Part shown: positions 1-8,478 of the stretch, one piece after another | Layout: each line of letters opens with the position of its first letter | Numbering within the stretch: position 1 is the first letter of the stretch | DNA from: Nonomuraea helvata | Lineage (GTDB): Bacteria > Actinomycetota > Actinomycetes > Streptosporangiales > Streptosporangiaceae | DNA: 64,000 nt | Assembly (NCBI RefSeq): GCF_039535785.1 | Contig: NZ_BAAAXV010000009.1 | Coordinates: 248,001 to 312,000 of the forward strand | Reading direction: 5' to 3' | The notes under the pieces: generated by a model | Database searches by the model: none | What the model was told of the DNA's origin: nothing | What the model saw: only the letters and a program-made list of their open reading frames with translations | Made by a program: the position numbers and the translations under genes

Positions 1-677
1 GGGGCGTACTGGCCGGACTCGGGCTGTTGGCCGTAACCCGGCTGCGAGCCCGGCTGGGGCTGGGCGTACCCGCCGGAGGGCGGCTGCTGCCCGTAACCCG
101 GCTGCTGGCCGGACGGGGGCTGCTGGGGGTAAGGGGGCTGGCCGTAGCCGGGGCCAGGCTGGGGCTGCTCGGGCTGGCCGAACTGCTGCTGCGACTGCCC
201 GAAGTACGGAGCCTGCTGGCCGAACTGCTGCTGGTTGTAGACCTGCGCGGGCCGCTCGGGAAGGACCTGCGGGAGCAGATAGACGAGCGCGATGGCGGCC
301 AGCGCGATGTAGGGCACACCGAGGAGCACCATCTGCACCGTCACCCAGCCGCCGATCCCGGCGAACAGGCCGAGCAGCAGAGACAGCGTGCCGAACACCG
401 AGACCATCAGCAGCCCGGCCGCCGACCCGTACATGATCGGCTTGGCCTTGGGCGACGGCTCGCCGACCTTGGTCACCAGCAGCACGGCGCCGAGCAGCAG
501 TGCCGTCACCACGGGGTTCGTCAGGTCCAGGGCGTTCCTGGCGGCGCGCACGGTCAGGCCGAACCCGGTCGAGCCCACCAGGATGTCGCCCAGCACCAGC
601 AGCACGGTCAGCAACCCGGCGACGAGCATGATCCAGGCGGCCGGATCTCTCAGCCGCGCGACGTCAATTTTGCTCAC
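1..677 (-). CDS. Membrane protein with Gln/Pro/Gly-rich C-terminal tail (partial)
   Basis: The reading frame starts at GTG (675-677, minus strand) behind a GGGGGTAG ribosome site and stays open to the window edge, so the C-terminus is missing. The first 150 or so residues contain about four hydrophobic segments, including WIMLVAGLLTVLLVLGDIL near the N-terminus. They are followed by a long low-complexity tail of repeated GYGQQP, GQPPYP and QQFGQ units. Small actinobacterial membrane proteins often carry such a disordered cytoplasmic tail, but I recognise no named family and assign no function. It is divergent from fbiA, leaving a 181-bp shared promoter region. Confidence 0.8.
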   Translation of the reverse strand, partial: MSKIDVARLRDPAAWIMLVAGLLTVLLVLGDILVGSTGFGLTVRAARNALDLTNPVVTALLLGAVLLVTKVGEPSPKAKPIMYGSAAGLLMVSVFGTLSLLLGLFAGIGGWVTVQMVLLGVPYIALAAIALVYLLPQVLPERPAQVYNQQQFGQQAPYFGQSQQQFGQPEQPQPGPGYGQPPYPQQPPSGQQPGYGQQPPSGGYAQPQPGSQPGYGQQPESGQYA

Positions 678-858
678 AACTACCCCCAACCGACCCATTG
701 GTCCGAAGGGAGTTTGCCACATCACTGACTTGGACGGCGGGAGTCCCAGGAACCTCCCGCATCCCAATTCGGTCTACACCTGGCATTTCTCTCATAACAG
801 CTTGAGTAAAACCCCTCCCGAGAGGGGCTTGTCAGGGGCCGATGGAAGACTGGGCGGC

Positions 859-1797
859 ATGCACATCGTGTCACTCGCGGGCGGCATCGGCGGGGCCCGC
901 TTCCTGCGTGGCCTGCGCGCGGCCGCTCCAGACGCCTCGATCACGGTCATCGGCAACACGGGCGACGACATCACCCTGTTCGGGCTCCGGGTCTGCCCGG
1001 ACCTCGACACCGTCATGTACACCCTGGGCAACGGCATCGACGAGGAGCAGGGCTGGGGGCGGGCCAAGGAGTCCCACGTCGTCAAGGAGGAGCTGGCCGC
1101 GTACGGCGTGGAGCCGCAGTGGTTCGGGCTCGGCGACCGCGACTTCGCCACCCACATCGTGCGCTCGCAGATGCTGGAGGCCGGCTACCCCCTGTCACAG
1201 ATCACGCAGGCGCTCTGCGCGCGCTGGCAGCCGGGCGTGCGGCTGCTGCCCATGACAGACGACCGCTGCGAGACCCACGTGGTGGTCGAGGACGAGCGCG
1301 GCAAGCGCGCCGTCCACTTCCAGGAGTGGTGGGTACGGCTGCGCGCCTCGATCCCGGCGCAGTCGTTCGCGCTGGTGGGGGTCGACACGGCCAAGCCCGC
1401 GCCCGGCGTCCTCGAGGCGATCGAGCAGGCCGACGTGGTGATCCTGCCGCCGTCCAACCCGGTCGTGAGCATCGGCACGATCCTGCAGATCCCGGGCATC
1501 CGCGACGCCCTGCTCCCCAAGACCGTGGTCGGTGTCTCGCCGATCATCGGGGGCGCGCCGGTCAGGGGCATGGCCGACGCCTGCCTGACGGCCATCGGGG
1601 TGGAGACGACGGCGCAGGCCGTCCTCGAGCTGTACGGCTCGGAGCTGATCGACGGGTGGCTGGTGGCGGAGGAGGACGAAGGGGTCACGCTCGACGGCGT
1701 CCGGGTGGTCGCCCGGCCCATCCTCATGCACGACACAGACGCCGCGGCCGACATCGCCCGCACCGCCCTCGACCTCGCCCAGGAGGTCGCGCGATGA
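859..1797 (+). CDS. fbiA: FbiA/CofD, F420 biosynthesis phospholactate/phosphoenolpyruvate transferase
   Basis: This enzyme transfers the phosphoenolpyruvyl or phospholactyl moiety from its guanosine-diphospho donor to the deazaflavin FO, giving (dehydro-)F420-0 in the cytoplasm. The 312-residue product begins MHIVSLAGGIGGARFLRGL and contains GNTGDD near residue 33, both hallmarks of the CofD/FbiA family; the length is normal. The frame is open further upstream, but that part overlaps the divergent membrane-protein gene, so I place the start at ATG 859. The stop overlaps the fbiB start (ATGA), which indicates translational coupling. The F420 assignment is firm because fbiB follows directly. 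Confidence 0.96.
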   Translation: MHIVSLAGGIGGARFLRGLRAAAPDASITVIGNTGDDITLFGLRVCPDLDTVMYTLGNGIDEEQGWGRAKESHVVKEELAAYGVEPQWFGLGDRDFATHIVRSQMLEAGYPLSQITQALCARWQPGVRLLPMTDDRCETHVVVEDERGKRAVHFQEWWVRLRASIPAQSFALVGVDTAKPAPGVLEAIEQADVVILPPSNPVVSIGTILQIPGIRDALLPKTVVGVSPIIGGAPVRGMADACLTAIGVETTAQAVLELYGSELIDGWLVAEEDEGVTLDGVRVVARPILMHDTDAAADIARTALDLAQEVAR

Positions 1798-3074
1798 GCG
1801 GCGAGCCCACGCGGCGAGTGGAAGTGATCCCCGTGCCCGGCATCGGCGAGGTGCGGCCGGGGGACGACGTCGCGGCCCTGCTCGAGGACGTCGGCCTGCG
1901 CGACGGTGACATCGTGGTCGTCACCTCCAAGATCGTCAGCAAGGCGGAGGGCCGGATCCGCCAGGCTCCCGACCGCATCCAGGCGATCGCGGACGAGACC
2001 GAGCGCGTGGTGGCCAGGCGTGGCGACACCGTGATCTCACAGACCCGCCACGGGTTCGTCATGGCCGCCGCCGGGGTCGACGCCTCCAACACCGAGCCGG
2101 GCACGGTGCTGCTCCTGCCCGAGGATCCCGACGCCTCGGCCAGGCGCATCAGAAAGGGCCTGCCCGTGCGCGCGGGCGTGATCCTCTCCGACACCTTCGG
2201 CCGCCCGTGGCGTAACGGGCTCACCGACGTGGCCATCGGGGCGGCGGGCGTGCGCCCGCTCGACGACTTCCGCGGCACGTCCGACGGCTACGGCAACGAG
2301 CTCAACGCCACCGTCACGGCGCTCGCCGACGAGATCGCGAGCGCGGCCGAGCTGGTCAAGGGGAAGCTCGACGGGGTCCCGGTGGCGATCGTGCGCGGGC
2401 TGTCCGACCTGGTGACCGACGACGACGGGCCCGGGGTCAGGCCGCTGGTGCGACCGGCCGACGATGACCTGTTCCGCTACGGGTCGCGGGATGTCGTGTT
2501 CGCGCGCCGTACCATCAGGGAGTTCTCCGACCGGCCCGTCGATCCGGAGAAGGTGCGCAGGGCGGTGGCGGCGGGCATCGCGGCGCCCGCGCCGCACCAC
2601 ACGACGCCGTGGCGGTTCGTGCTGGTCGAGTCGCCGGAGACCCGGACCAAGCTGCTCGACGCCATGCGCGCGGCCTGGATCGAGGACCTGCGCGGCGACG
2701 GGTTCAGCGAGGAGTCGATCGCCAAGCGGATCAAGCGGGGCGACGTGCTGCGTAACGCGCCTTATCTGATCGTGCCGTGCCTGGTGATGGAGGGCTCCCA
2801 CACCTACCGGGACGATCGGCGCAACGCGTCGGAGCGGGAGATGTTCGTGGTGGCGACCGGCGCGGGGGTCGAGAACCTCCTCATCCAGCTCGCCGTGGAA
2901 GGGCTCGGCTCGGCGTGGGTGTCGTCCACGATGTTCTGCCGCCCGGTCGTCCGCGAGGTGCTCGACCTGCCCGGATCGTGGGACCCCATGGGCTGCGTGG
3001 CGGTGGGTCACGCGGCCGCCCCGCCGCGTGACCGCGCGCCCCGCGACCCGGACGACTTCATCGTCACGCGCTGA
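1794..3074 (+). CDS. fbiB: FbiB, F420-0:gamma-glutamyl ligase with C-terminal nitroreductase-like domain
   Basis: The two-domain, 426-residue enzyme adds L-glutamates to F420-0 and, through its FMN-binding C-terminal domain, reduces dehydro-F420-0. Residues 1 to about 235 are the CofE-like ligase (IVVVTSKIVSKAEGR; SDTFGRPWRNG). From about residue 237 (RRTIREFSDRPVD) it is a nitroreductase-fold domain ending in a PMGCVAVGH segment. This fusion is the actinobacterial form; archaeal CofE lacks the second domain. ATG 1794 overlaps the fbiA stop by four bases, so the two genes form one operon. No further gene follows for about 650 bp. Confidence 0.96.
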   Translation: MSGEPTRRVEVIPVPGIGEVRPGDDVAALLEDVGLRDGDIVVVTSKIVSKAEGRIRQAPDRIQAIADETERVVARRGDTVISQTRHGFVMAAAGVDASNTEPGTVLLLPEDPDASARRIRKGLPVRAGVILSDTFGRPWRNGLTDVAIGAAGVRPLDDFRGTSDGYGNELNATVTALADEIASAAELVKGKLDGVPVAIVRGLSDLVTDDDGPGVRPLVRPADDDLFRYGSRDVVFARRTIREFSDRPVDPEKVRRAVAAGIAAPAPHHTTPWRFVLVESPETRTKLLDAMRAAWIEDLRGDGFSEESIAKRIKRGDVLRNAPYLIVPCLVMEGSHTYRDDRRNASEREMFVVATGAGVENLLIQLAVEGLGSAWVSSTMFCRPVVREVLDLPGSWDPMGCVAVGHAAAPPRDRAPRDPDDFIVTR

Positions 3075-3470
3075 CCGGACCGGGAAACCCCGAGGTCGGC
3101 CAATACGTTAGCGCTAGGAATTCCCTATACGTCTTTCACTTCCCCGGCGGGGCCTCGCCTGTCGGATCGCCTTCACGGCGAGGCCCGTCACCCAGGTGGG
3201 CACCACGGTGACCTTCACCGCCCGGCACACCACACCGCCCTCAACTACGAGTACTACTTGAAGCGCTCCCCATGGCTAAGAGCCAGGAGATTCCAGCCGT
3301 CCAAGTGTCCCGTCTGTACGGCGACTTCAGACGCTGTCGCTTGGCGGTTCACCTTCCGGCCCCGCTTGCGCGGGTTTCCACGCCCCAACCCGCACAGCCG
3401 ACCTGACTGTCGCGAGCTCCGCCCTCCCGGCGGTGAGTAGCACCAACAGCTTGGTTATCACTGCCGGTGA
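3075..3470. other. Intergenic stretch after fbiB, no supported gene
   Basis: I see no frame with convincing coding character on either strand. It contains the hairpin at 3150-3186. Short open stretches here have no ribosome site and no recognisable motif. Together with the chitin-binding fragment that follows, it looks like decayed sequence, perhaps the remains of a secreted-protein gene or an insertion. Confidence 0.5.
3150..3186 (+). terminator. Inverted repeat downstream of fbiB, possible terminator
   Basis: A perfect 10-bp stem (gggcctcgcc at 3150-3159, ggcgaggccc at 3177-3186) encloses a 17-base loop, 75 bp after the fbiB stop. There is no following T run, so it could end fbiAB transcription or be a chance or relic structure. 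The position fits an operon end. Confidence 0.4.
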
Positions 3471-3668
3471 AGGAGACATTACCCTCACGCCCCTGGCTTT
3501 GCAGAAGTTTTCGAGAAAGGGCTTACCCCATGGCCGGGAGCCAGTGGTCCGCACCCTAAACCTTCGATCGTGACCTACAACGGCGTCACATACCGCTGCA
3601 TCCAGGCCCACACCGCGCTGGCCGGCTGGGAGCCGCCCAACGTCCCGGCGCTCTGGCAGCGCATCTGA
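3471..3668 (+). pseudogene. Remnant of a chitin-binding (CBM5/12-like) domain
   Basis: The frame 3471-3668 has no plausible start. Its last 36 residues read VTYNGVTYRCIQAHTALAGW followed by EPPNVPALWQRI and a stop. This is the C-terminal pattern of CBM5/12 chitin-binding modules (Tyr-Asn-Gly, Tyr-x-Cys-xx-Ala-His, Gly-Trp-Glu-Pro, Pro-Ala-Leu-Trp). Such modules normally end secreted chitinases or other polysaccharide-active enzymes. No catalytic domain lies upstream, so I read it as the surviving 3' end of a deleted or decayed gene. A very short live peptide is unlikely because there is no signal sequence or ribosome site. Confidence 0.65.
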
Positions 3669-3699
3669 GCGGGGCATCTGAGCGGGGCATCTGAGCGGG
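3661..3699. repeat. Three perfect tandem copies of a 13-bp unit
   Basis: The unit gcatctgagcggg occurs three times head to tail (3661-3673, 3674-3686, 3687-3699). The first copy contains the stop codon of the chitin-binding remnant. The array directly abuts the terminator hairpin, which suggests replication slippage beside a strong stem. Confidence 0.85.
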
Positions 3700-3728
3700 A
3701 AAGGGGGGCGCCGGAACGCCCCCCTTTC
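3699..3728. terminator. Strong bidirectional hairpin terminator
   Basis: A perfect 12-bp stem (gaaaggggggcg at 3699-3710, cgcccccctttc at 3717-3728) has a 6-base loop. It lies immediately after the stop of the minus-strand solute-binding/VWA gene and after the plus-strand remnant. The A-rich and T-rich bases of the stem sit at its outer ends, so it can act in both directions. Confidence 0.8.
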
Positions 3729-5477
3729 TCATGTCGTCGGCTTGCAGGTGGGATGGCAGAGCCGGCGGGCCAGCGCGGCGAGGAAGACGTCGATGATCTC
3801 CCCCGGCTCCTGGGCCTCGTGCAGGGAGCCGTTCGTGGCGGCCGCGATCTGCGACAGGCTGCCGTGATCGACCCCCTTGCCGAAGGCGATGATGACAATC
3901 TGTACGGGCTTGTCCGGGTTCCACTCATGCCGCAGCGCGTCGAGGAGCTTCGCCAGCGTGGTGCCCTTGCCGTCGTCCTTGCCCGCCGTGATCACCAGGA
4001 GCGTGTTGTTCATCTCCTCGCGGTAGTCGCTGGTGACCTTGCGGAAGCCGCCGAGTATCGCGTCGTAGAGCGAGCTGCCGAGGTCGGGATGGGCGGCGAT
4101 CGTGGCGGTCGCCTCGGCGAGACGGCTCTTGCGTACCACCTGTCCCGTCTCGGGCTCGGTGATCGCGCCGAGCCCGACGCGCTCCCGGTAGTTCTTGACG
4201 CCGCCCAGCCGGTCCGCGAACTCCCACAGACCCATGTGCGTCGAGTCGGGGAAGAGCTGCAGCCCGATCTTGGCCGCGTCCAGCGCGATCCTGATCCTGG
4301 TGCTGCCGTTCGCCGGCTCGGCCATGTGCTTGGAGGTGTCGGCCAGGACGAGGATGTTCGTCGGCGGGGCCAGCCTGCTCCAGGCGCGCAGCGCCTCGTC
4401 GATGTCCTGCGGCGACACCGATGACCGGGTCTTCAGGGCCATCGAGGGAATCTGCGGGCCCGGCGAGATCGGCCCCTGGGTGCCGTCGCCCGACCTGAAC
4501 CCCGCCCGCCGTACGATCTCCTGCGCCTGCGGGCCCTTCAGCCAGTCGGCGAAGACCGTGGACGCCTCGGCCACCGTGGCGTCGCCGGCGGTGACGACGT
4601 ACGGGTAGTCGAGGTTGATCGTGCCCTCGCGCGGGGCCAGCGCGACGACCGGGTCGGAGGAGGGGCGCAGGTTGTGGTTCCACACCGACTGCTCGGGGAC
4701 GATGACGACCGGGCGCTGCCAGAACGTGTGGTCGTCCACGGCCGCCAGCATGCTGCGGTAGTCGGGGGCCGAGCCGGCCTGCGCCCACCGTACGAACGCG
4801 GTCAGCGCCTTGTCCGCCTCGGGTCCCGTGCCGACGACGTCCCTGGCGGCGGCCACGGTCGCGATCCCCGCCCCGGCCAGCGACGGGTCCGGTACGCGTA
4901 CGACGTCCGGTTCGTTCGCGTTGGGGCGCAGCCGCCCGCGCACGGTCGGCGGGAAGACCATCCGCCAGTTCATCTCGGTCTTGCCCACGGAGAAGCGCTG
5001 GGCCAGCGACGAGCGGGTGGCGAACACCAGCGGTGACGTCGCCACCACGCTCTCACCGGCGGGCAGCGCGTTTGCGCCCTGCTGGCGGGCCAGCCTGATC
5101 CAGGCCGACGAGTCCGCGATCCACCCGTCCGGCCGCTCGCGCAGCACGCCCGCGCGGTCGCCGATCAGCGTGCGCAGGACGGTGGCCGGCGGCTGCTCGG
5201 TCACCTGGACCAGTACGCACCGGCCGCCCACCGCCGTCTTCGTCTCGTTGAACCGCCCGGCGGCCTCCATGACCGCCGGCGCCACGTCGACCGCGGCTGC
5301 CACGCTGACCAGAACAGGCTCTCGCGTGCTGCACAGCACGCCACCGCTGCCGAACACCACGACGAGGCCACCGGCGACGATGGCCACGGCGGTGATCCCG
5401 GCCAGCATCCCGCGCTGTAACGCCTTCCTGCGACGTTGCTTGGGAGCCAGCGCGGCGCGGTGTCGACCCAAGCGCAC
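3729..5477 (-). CDS. Membrane-anchored solute-binding and von Willebrand A domain protein
   Basis: The 582-residue protein starts at GTG 5477 behind GGGAGAGAGG. A basic N-terminus (KQRRRKALQRG) precedes one membrane segment or signal anchor (MLAGITAVAIVAGGLVVVFG). Residues about 60-350 look like a periplasmic-binding-protein fold of the extracellular solute-binding class. From about residue 370 a VWA domain begins (NILVLADTSKH). The MIDAS motif, normally DxSxS, reads D-T-S-K-H, so the third metal ligand position is changed. Proteins with this architecture occur in actinobacteria, but their ligand is unknown to me. It is alone between fbiC and a strong terminator. An extracytoplasmic role is inferred from the anchor. 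Confidence 0.85.
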   Translation of the reverse strand: MRLGRHRAALAPKQRRRKALQRGMLAGITAVAIVAGGLVVVFGSGGVLCSTREPVLVSVAAAVDVAPAVMEAAGRFNETKTAVGGRCVLVQVTEQPPATVLRTLIGDRAGVLRERPDGWIADSSAWIRLARQQGANALPAGESVVATSPLVFATRSSLAQRFSVGKTEMNWRMVFPPTVRGRLRPNANEPDVVRVPDPSLAGAGIATVAAARDVVGTGPEADKALTAFVRWAQAGSAPDYRSMLAAVDDHTFWQRPVVIVPEQSVWNHNLRPSSDPVVALAPREGTINLDYPYVVTAGDATVAEASTVFADWLKGPQAQEIVRRAGFRSGDGTQGPISPGPQIPSMALKTRSSVSPQDIDEALRAWSRLAPPTNILVLADTSKHMAEPANGSTRIRIALDAAKIGLQLFPDSTHMGLWEFADRLGGVKNYRERVGLGAITEPETGQVVRKSRLAEATATIAAHPDLGSSLYDAILGGFRKVTSDYREEMNNTLLVITAGKDDGKGTTLAKLLDALRHEWNPDKPVQIVIIAFGKGVDHGSLSQIAAATNGSLHEAQEPGEIIDVFLAALARRLCHPTCKPTT

Positions 5478-5557
5478 GGTGAACCTCTCTCCCGGGGAGT
5501 GACGATTCTCGCAGCGCCTCCCACAGCGGGCGCAAGTGTTTCTAGAACATGTTATAG

Positions 5558-8428
5558 CTACGCCATCGGCAGGACCCTCCTGACGCTCTTGCACACGCCG
5601 TCGCTCGCCCGTGAGGCGTCGAGCCGCTCCTGCGTGGGGGTGCCGTACTCGGTGGTGCGCTGCCTGACCGGCCTGCCGGTGACCTCGACCATCTCGCGCA
5701 GCTCGCTGATGGTCTTGTACGAGCCGTTCTCCGAGCCCGCCATCCGGCTGATGGTCTCCTCCATGAGGGTGCCGCCGAGGTCGTTCACGCCGCCCTGGAG
5801 CACCTGCCGGCACAGGTCGTCGCGGAGCTTCACCCAGGAGCACTGGATGTTCTTGATCGCGCCGTGCAGCAGGATCCTGGCCAGCGCGTGCACCGCCCGG
5901 TTCTCCTGCGCCGTGGGGCCCGGCCTGGCGATGCCCGCCAGGTAGATGGGGGCGCTGGTGTGCACGAACGGCAGCAGCACGAACTCGGAGAAACCGCCGG
6001 TCTCCTCCTGGATGCGCCGGATCAGCTTGATGTGCCGCACCCAGTGCAGGTGGTTGTCGACGTGCCCGTACATCATGGTGGACGTCGTCGGGATGCCTAC
6101 CTTGTGGGCCGTCGTGATGACCTCGACCCACTCCTTGGCGGGCAGCTTCCCCTTGGTCAGCACCCACCGTACGTCGTCGTCCAGGATCTCCGCCGCCGTC
6201 CCGGGGAGCGAGTCGACCCCCGCCTCCCTGGCCGCCTCCAGCCAGGCCCGGATGGACATGTCCGTACGGCTCGCCCCGTTGATGACCTCCATGGGCGAGA
6301 ACGCGTGCACGTGCATCCCAGGGGTCCTGGCCTTGATCGCCCTGGCCAGCTCGAAGTACGCGGTGCCGGGGAGGTCGGGGTGGATGCCGCCCTGCATGCA
6401 GACCTCGGTCGCGCCCGCCTGCCACGCCTCCTCTGCCCTGTCGGCCACCTGGTCGAGGCTCAGGGTGTACGCGTCGGCGTCCGTCCTGCGCTGGGCGAAG
6501 GCGCAGAAGCGGCAGCCGGTGTAGCACACGTTGGTGAAGTTGATGTTCCTGTTGACGACGTACGTGACATCGTCGCCCACGGCCTGCCTTCTGAGCTCGT
6601 CGGCGATGGCGGCCAGCTCGTCCAGCGCCTCTCCGTCGGCTTGGAGCAACGCCACCGCTTCGGCATCGCTCAGGCCTGCCGGGTCCGAGGCCGCCCGCCT
6701 GAGCGCCTGCCGCACGTCGCCGGGCGTCCCTGTGCTGGGCGTTGCGGCTGTCTCTTTGCTGGGCGCCGACCTCGTTGCGCCGGACGCCACCGACGACGCG
6801 CCCTGCGACAACGCAGCGTCCGACGACACGCCCTGCGAGGACGCAGCGTCCGACGACACGCCCTGCGAGGACGCGACACCCGACGACGCGGCGTGTGACG
6901 ACGCGGCGTGTGACGACGGCGCGGCGGTGTCAGCGCCCGCGCTCCCGCCGGGCCGTGTTTCCGGCGCCGGTGCGGCGAGCACCTCATCGGTGGAGCTCGG
7001 TGCAACGTGGTCGGCGCCGGGCAAAGAGGCGGCTGAGTGAGGTGCGACGTGTGCCGCCGGGGTGAGGCGGTCGCGGAGGACGTCCCAGTCACCGTAGACA
7101 TGGTCGAAGTCGTCCCGCCGATCGTGCGTGCGTCCCGCCGTGTCCACCTCCACGTGCAGGTCCACCCGCCCCGACGCCGCGAACCCCCCGTCCGGCTCCT
7201 GCCACGGCAACCCCCGCAACACCGCGTCCTCGCGCGCCAGCCCCGTGGCGGGGTCCGCCAGAGCGGCCACGTGGGCGGTCAGCCGGGGGTCGAGCCACGG
7301 CTCCCCGGCCAGCACGTACTCGGGATAGATGGTCAGCCGCTCCCGCAGCCGGAACCCGGCCGAAGCGGTACGGGACTCCAGGAGGGAGATCTGCGGCCAG
7401 GGACGCTCAGGGTTCACGTGGTCGGGGGTGAGGGGCGACACCCCGCCCCAGTCGTCGATCCCCGCCCGGATCATCAGCTCGTACTCCGAGTCCACCAGGT
7501 TGGGCGGGGCCTGGATGCGTACGCGCGGACCGAGCACGAGACGCGCCACCGCGATGGTGGCCGCGAGCTCCTCCAGGTCGGCGTCCGGCAGCCCCCGCAT
7601 GGCCGTGTCCGGCTTGGCGCGGAAGTTCTGGACGATGACCTCCTGGATGCCGCCGTACTCGCGTGCCACCCGCCGGATGGCGAAGAGCGACTCGGCCCGG
7701 TCCTCGATGGTCTCGCCGATGCCGATCAGGATCCCGGTGGTGAAGGGCACGTTCGTCCGGCCCGCGTCCTCCAGCACGCGCAGGCGCACCGCCGGGTCCT
7801 TGTCCGGTGATCCGTGATGGGCCTGCCCCTTCTCCTCGAAGAGCCGCCGCGACGTCGTCTCCAGCATCATCCCCATGGACGGCGCGACGGGTTTGAGCCG
7901 CTGCAGGTCCCGCCAGCCCAGCACCCCCGGGTTGAGGTGCGGCAGCAGCCCGGTCTCCTCCAGCACCCGGATCGCCATGGCGCGCACGTAGGACAGGGTG
8001 TCGTCGTAACCATGCGAGTCCAGCCACGTGCGGGCCTGGTGCCAGCGGTCCTCCGGCCGGTCCCCCAGCGTGAACAGCGCCTCCTTGCACCCCATGGCCG
8101 CCCCCTGCCGGGCGATCTCCAGCACTTCGTCAGGGCTCAGGAACGGCGCCTGCAACTTGTGCGGCGCGGTGGCAAAGGTGCAATACCCACAACGGTCCCG
8201 GCAGAGCCGGGTCAACGGGATGAATACTTTTCTGCTGTACGTGATGATCCCTTCCCGGCCGGCCGCCTGGAGCCCGGCATCACGTACGCGGGAGGCGTGT
8301 TCGAGCAGGGCGTCGAGGTGCTCGCCCCGGGCGTGCAGGAGGACGGTCGCCTCCGTGACGTCGAGGGCCTTGCCGTCGCGCGCACGCGCGAGCGCCCGGC
8401 GGAGTGCGGAATCGCTGACGAGACTCAT
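5558..8428 (-). CDS. fbiC: FbiC, bifunctional FO synthase (CofG-CofH fusion)
   Basis: FO synthase condenses tyrosine with 5-amino-6-ribitylaminouracil to make 7,8-didemethyl-8-hydroxy-5-deazariboflavin, the chromophore of F420. Two radical-SAM halves are visible. The N-terminal CofG-like half has CRDRCGYCTF near residue 77 and the C-terminal CofH-like half has CYTGCRFCAF near residue 638; both match CxxxCxxC. The 956-residue product is longer than the roughly 850 residues usual for FbiC. The excess lies in an Ala/Ser/Pro-rich linker (about residues 460-570) made partly of decapeptide repeats. Start ATG 8428. All three fbi genes thus lie within 8 kb. Confidence 0.96.
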   Translation of the reverse strand: MSLVSDSALRRALARARDGKALDVTEATVLLHARGEHLDALLEHASRVRDAGLQAAGREGIITYSRKVFIPLTRLCRDRCGYCTFATAPHKLQAPFLSPDEVLEIARQGAAMGCKEALFTLGDRPEDRWHQARTWLDSHGYDDTLSYVRAMAIRVLEETGLLPHLNPGVLGWRDLQRLKPVAPSMGMMLETTSRRLFEEKGQAHHGSPDKDPAVRLRVLEDAGRTNVPFTTGILIGIGETIEDRAESLFAIRRVAREYGGIQEVIVQNFRAKPDTAMRGLPDADLEELAATIAVARLVLGPRVRIQAPPNLVDSEYELMIRAGIDDWGGVSPLTPDHVNPERPWPQISLLESRTASAGFRLRERLTIYPEYVLAGEPWLDPRLTAHVAALADPATGLAREDAVLRGLPWQEPDGGFAASGRVDLHVEVDTAGRTHDRRDDFDHVYGDWDVLRDRLTPAAHVAPHSAASLPGADHVAPSSTDEVLAAPAPETRPGGSAGADTAAPSSHAASSHAASSGVASSQGVSSDAASSQGVSSDAALSQGASSVASGATRSAPSKETAATPSTGTPGDVRQALRRAASDPAGLSDAEAVALLQADGEALDELAAIADELRRQAVGDDVTYVVNRNINFTNVCYTGCRFCAFAQRRTDADAYTLSLDQVADRAEEAWQAGATEVCMQGGIHPDLPGTAYFELARAIKARTPGMHVHAFSPMEVINGASRTDMSIRAWLEAAREAGVDSLPGTAAEILDDDVRWVLTKGKLPAKEWVEVITTAHKVGIPTTSTMMYGHVDNHLHWVRHIKLIRRIQEETGGFSEFVLLPFVHTSAPIYLAGIARPGPTAQENRAVHALARILLHGAIKNIQCSWVKLRDDLCRQVLQGGVNDLGGTLMEETISRMAGSENGSYKTISELREMVEVTGRPVRQRTTEYGTPTQERLDASRASDGVCKSVRRVLPMA
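6781..6900. repeat. 30-bp tandem repeats inside fbiC linker
   Basis: Two exact 30-bp copies (6811-6840 and 6841-6870) are flanked by diverged copies (6781-6810 and 6871-6900). They encode repeats of the decapeptide SSDAASSQGV in the linker between the CofG and CofH halves. The unit is a multiple of three, so expansion keeps the frame. Confidence 0.9.
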
Positions 8429-8478
8429 ACGGGCACAGTACGACGAGCTGGGTTCACCGCCCGCACCCAGGGGGCGTC

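Noticed and set aside
388..858. Upstream extension of the fbiA frame
   Set aside because: It is antisense to the partial membrane-protein gene and the FbiA family starts at the MHIVSLAGG segment.
3150..3186. Riboswitch between fbiB and the next gene
   Set aside because: Only a simple stem is visible and no gene follows on that strand.
3075..3560. Possible IS200/IS605 end or guide-RNA-like region
   Set aside because: Some hairpins resemble such elements, but no TnpA or TnpB sequence is present and I could not identify element ends.
6781..6900. CRISPR-like array
   Set aside because: The repeats are contiguous, in frame and encode the FbiC linker; there are no spacers.
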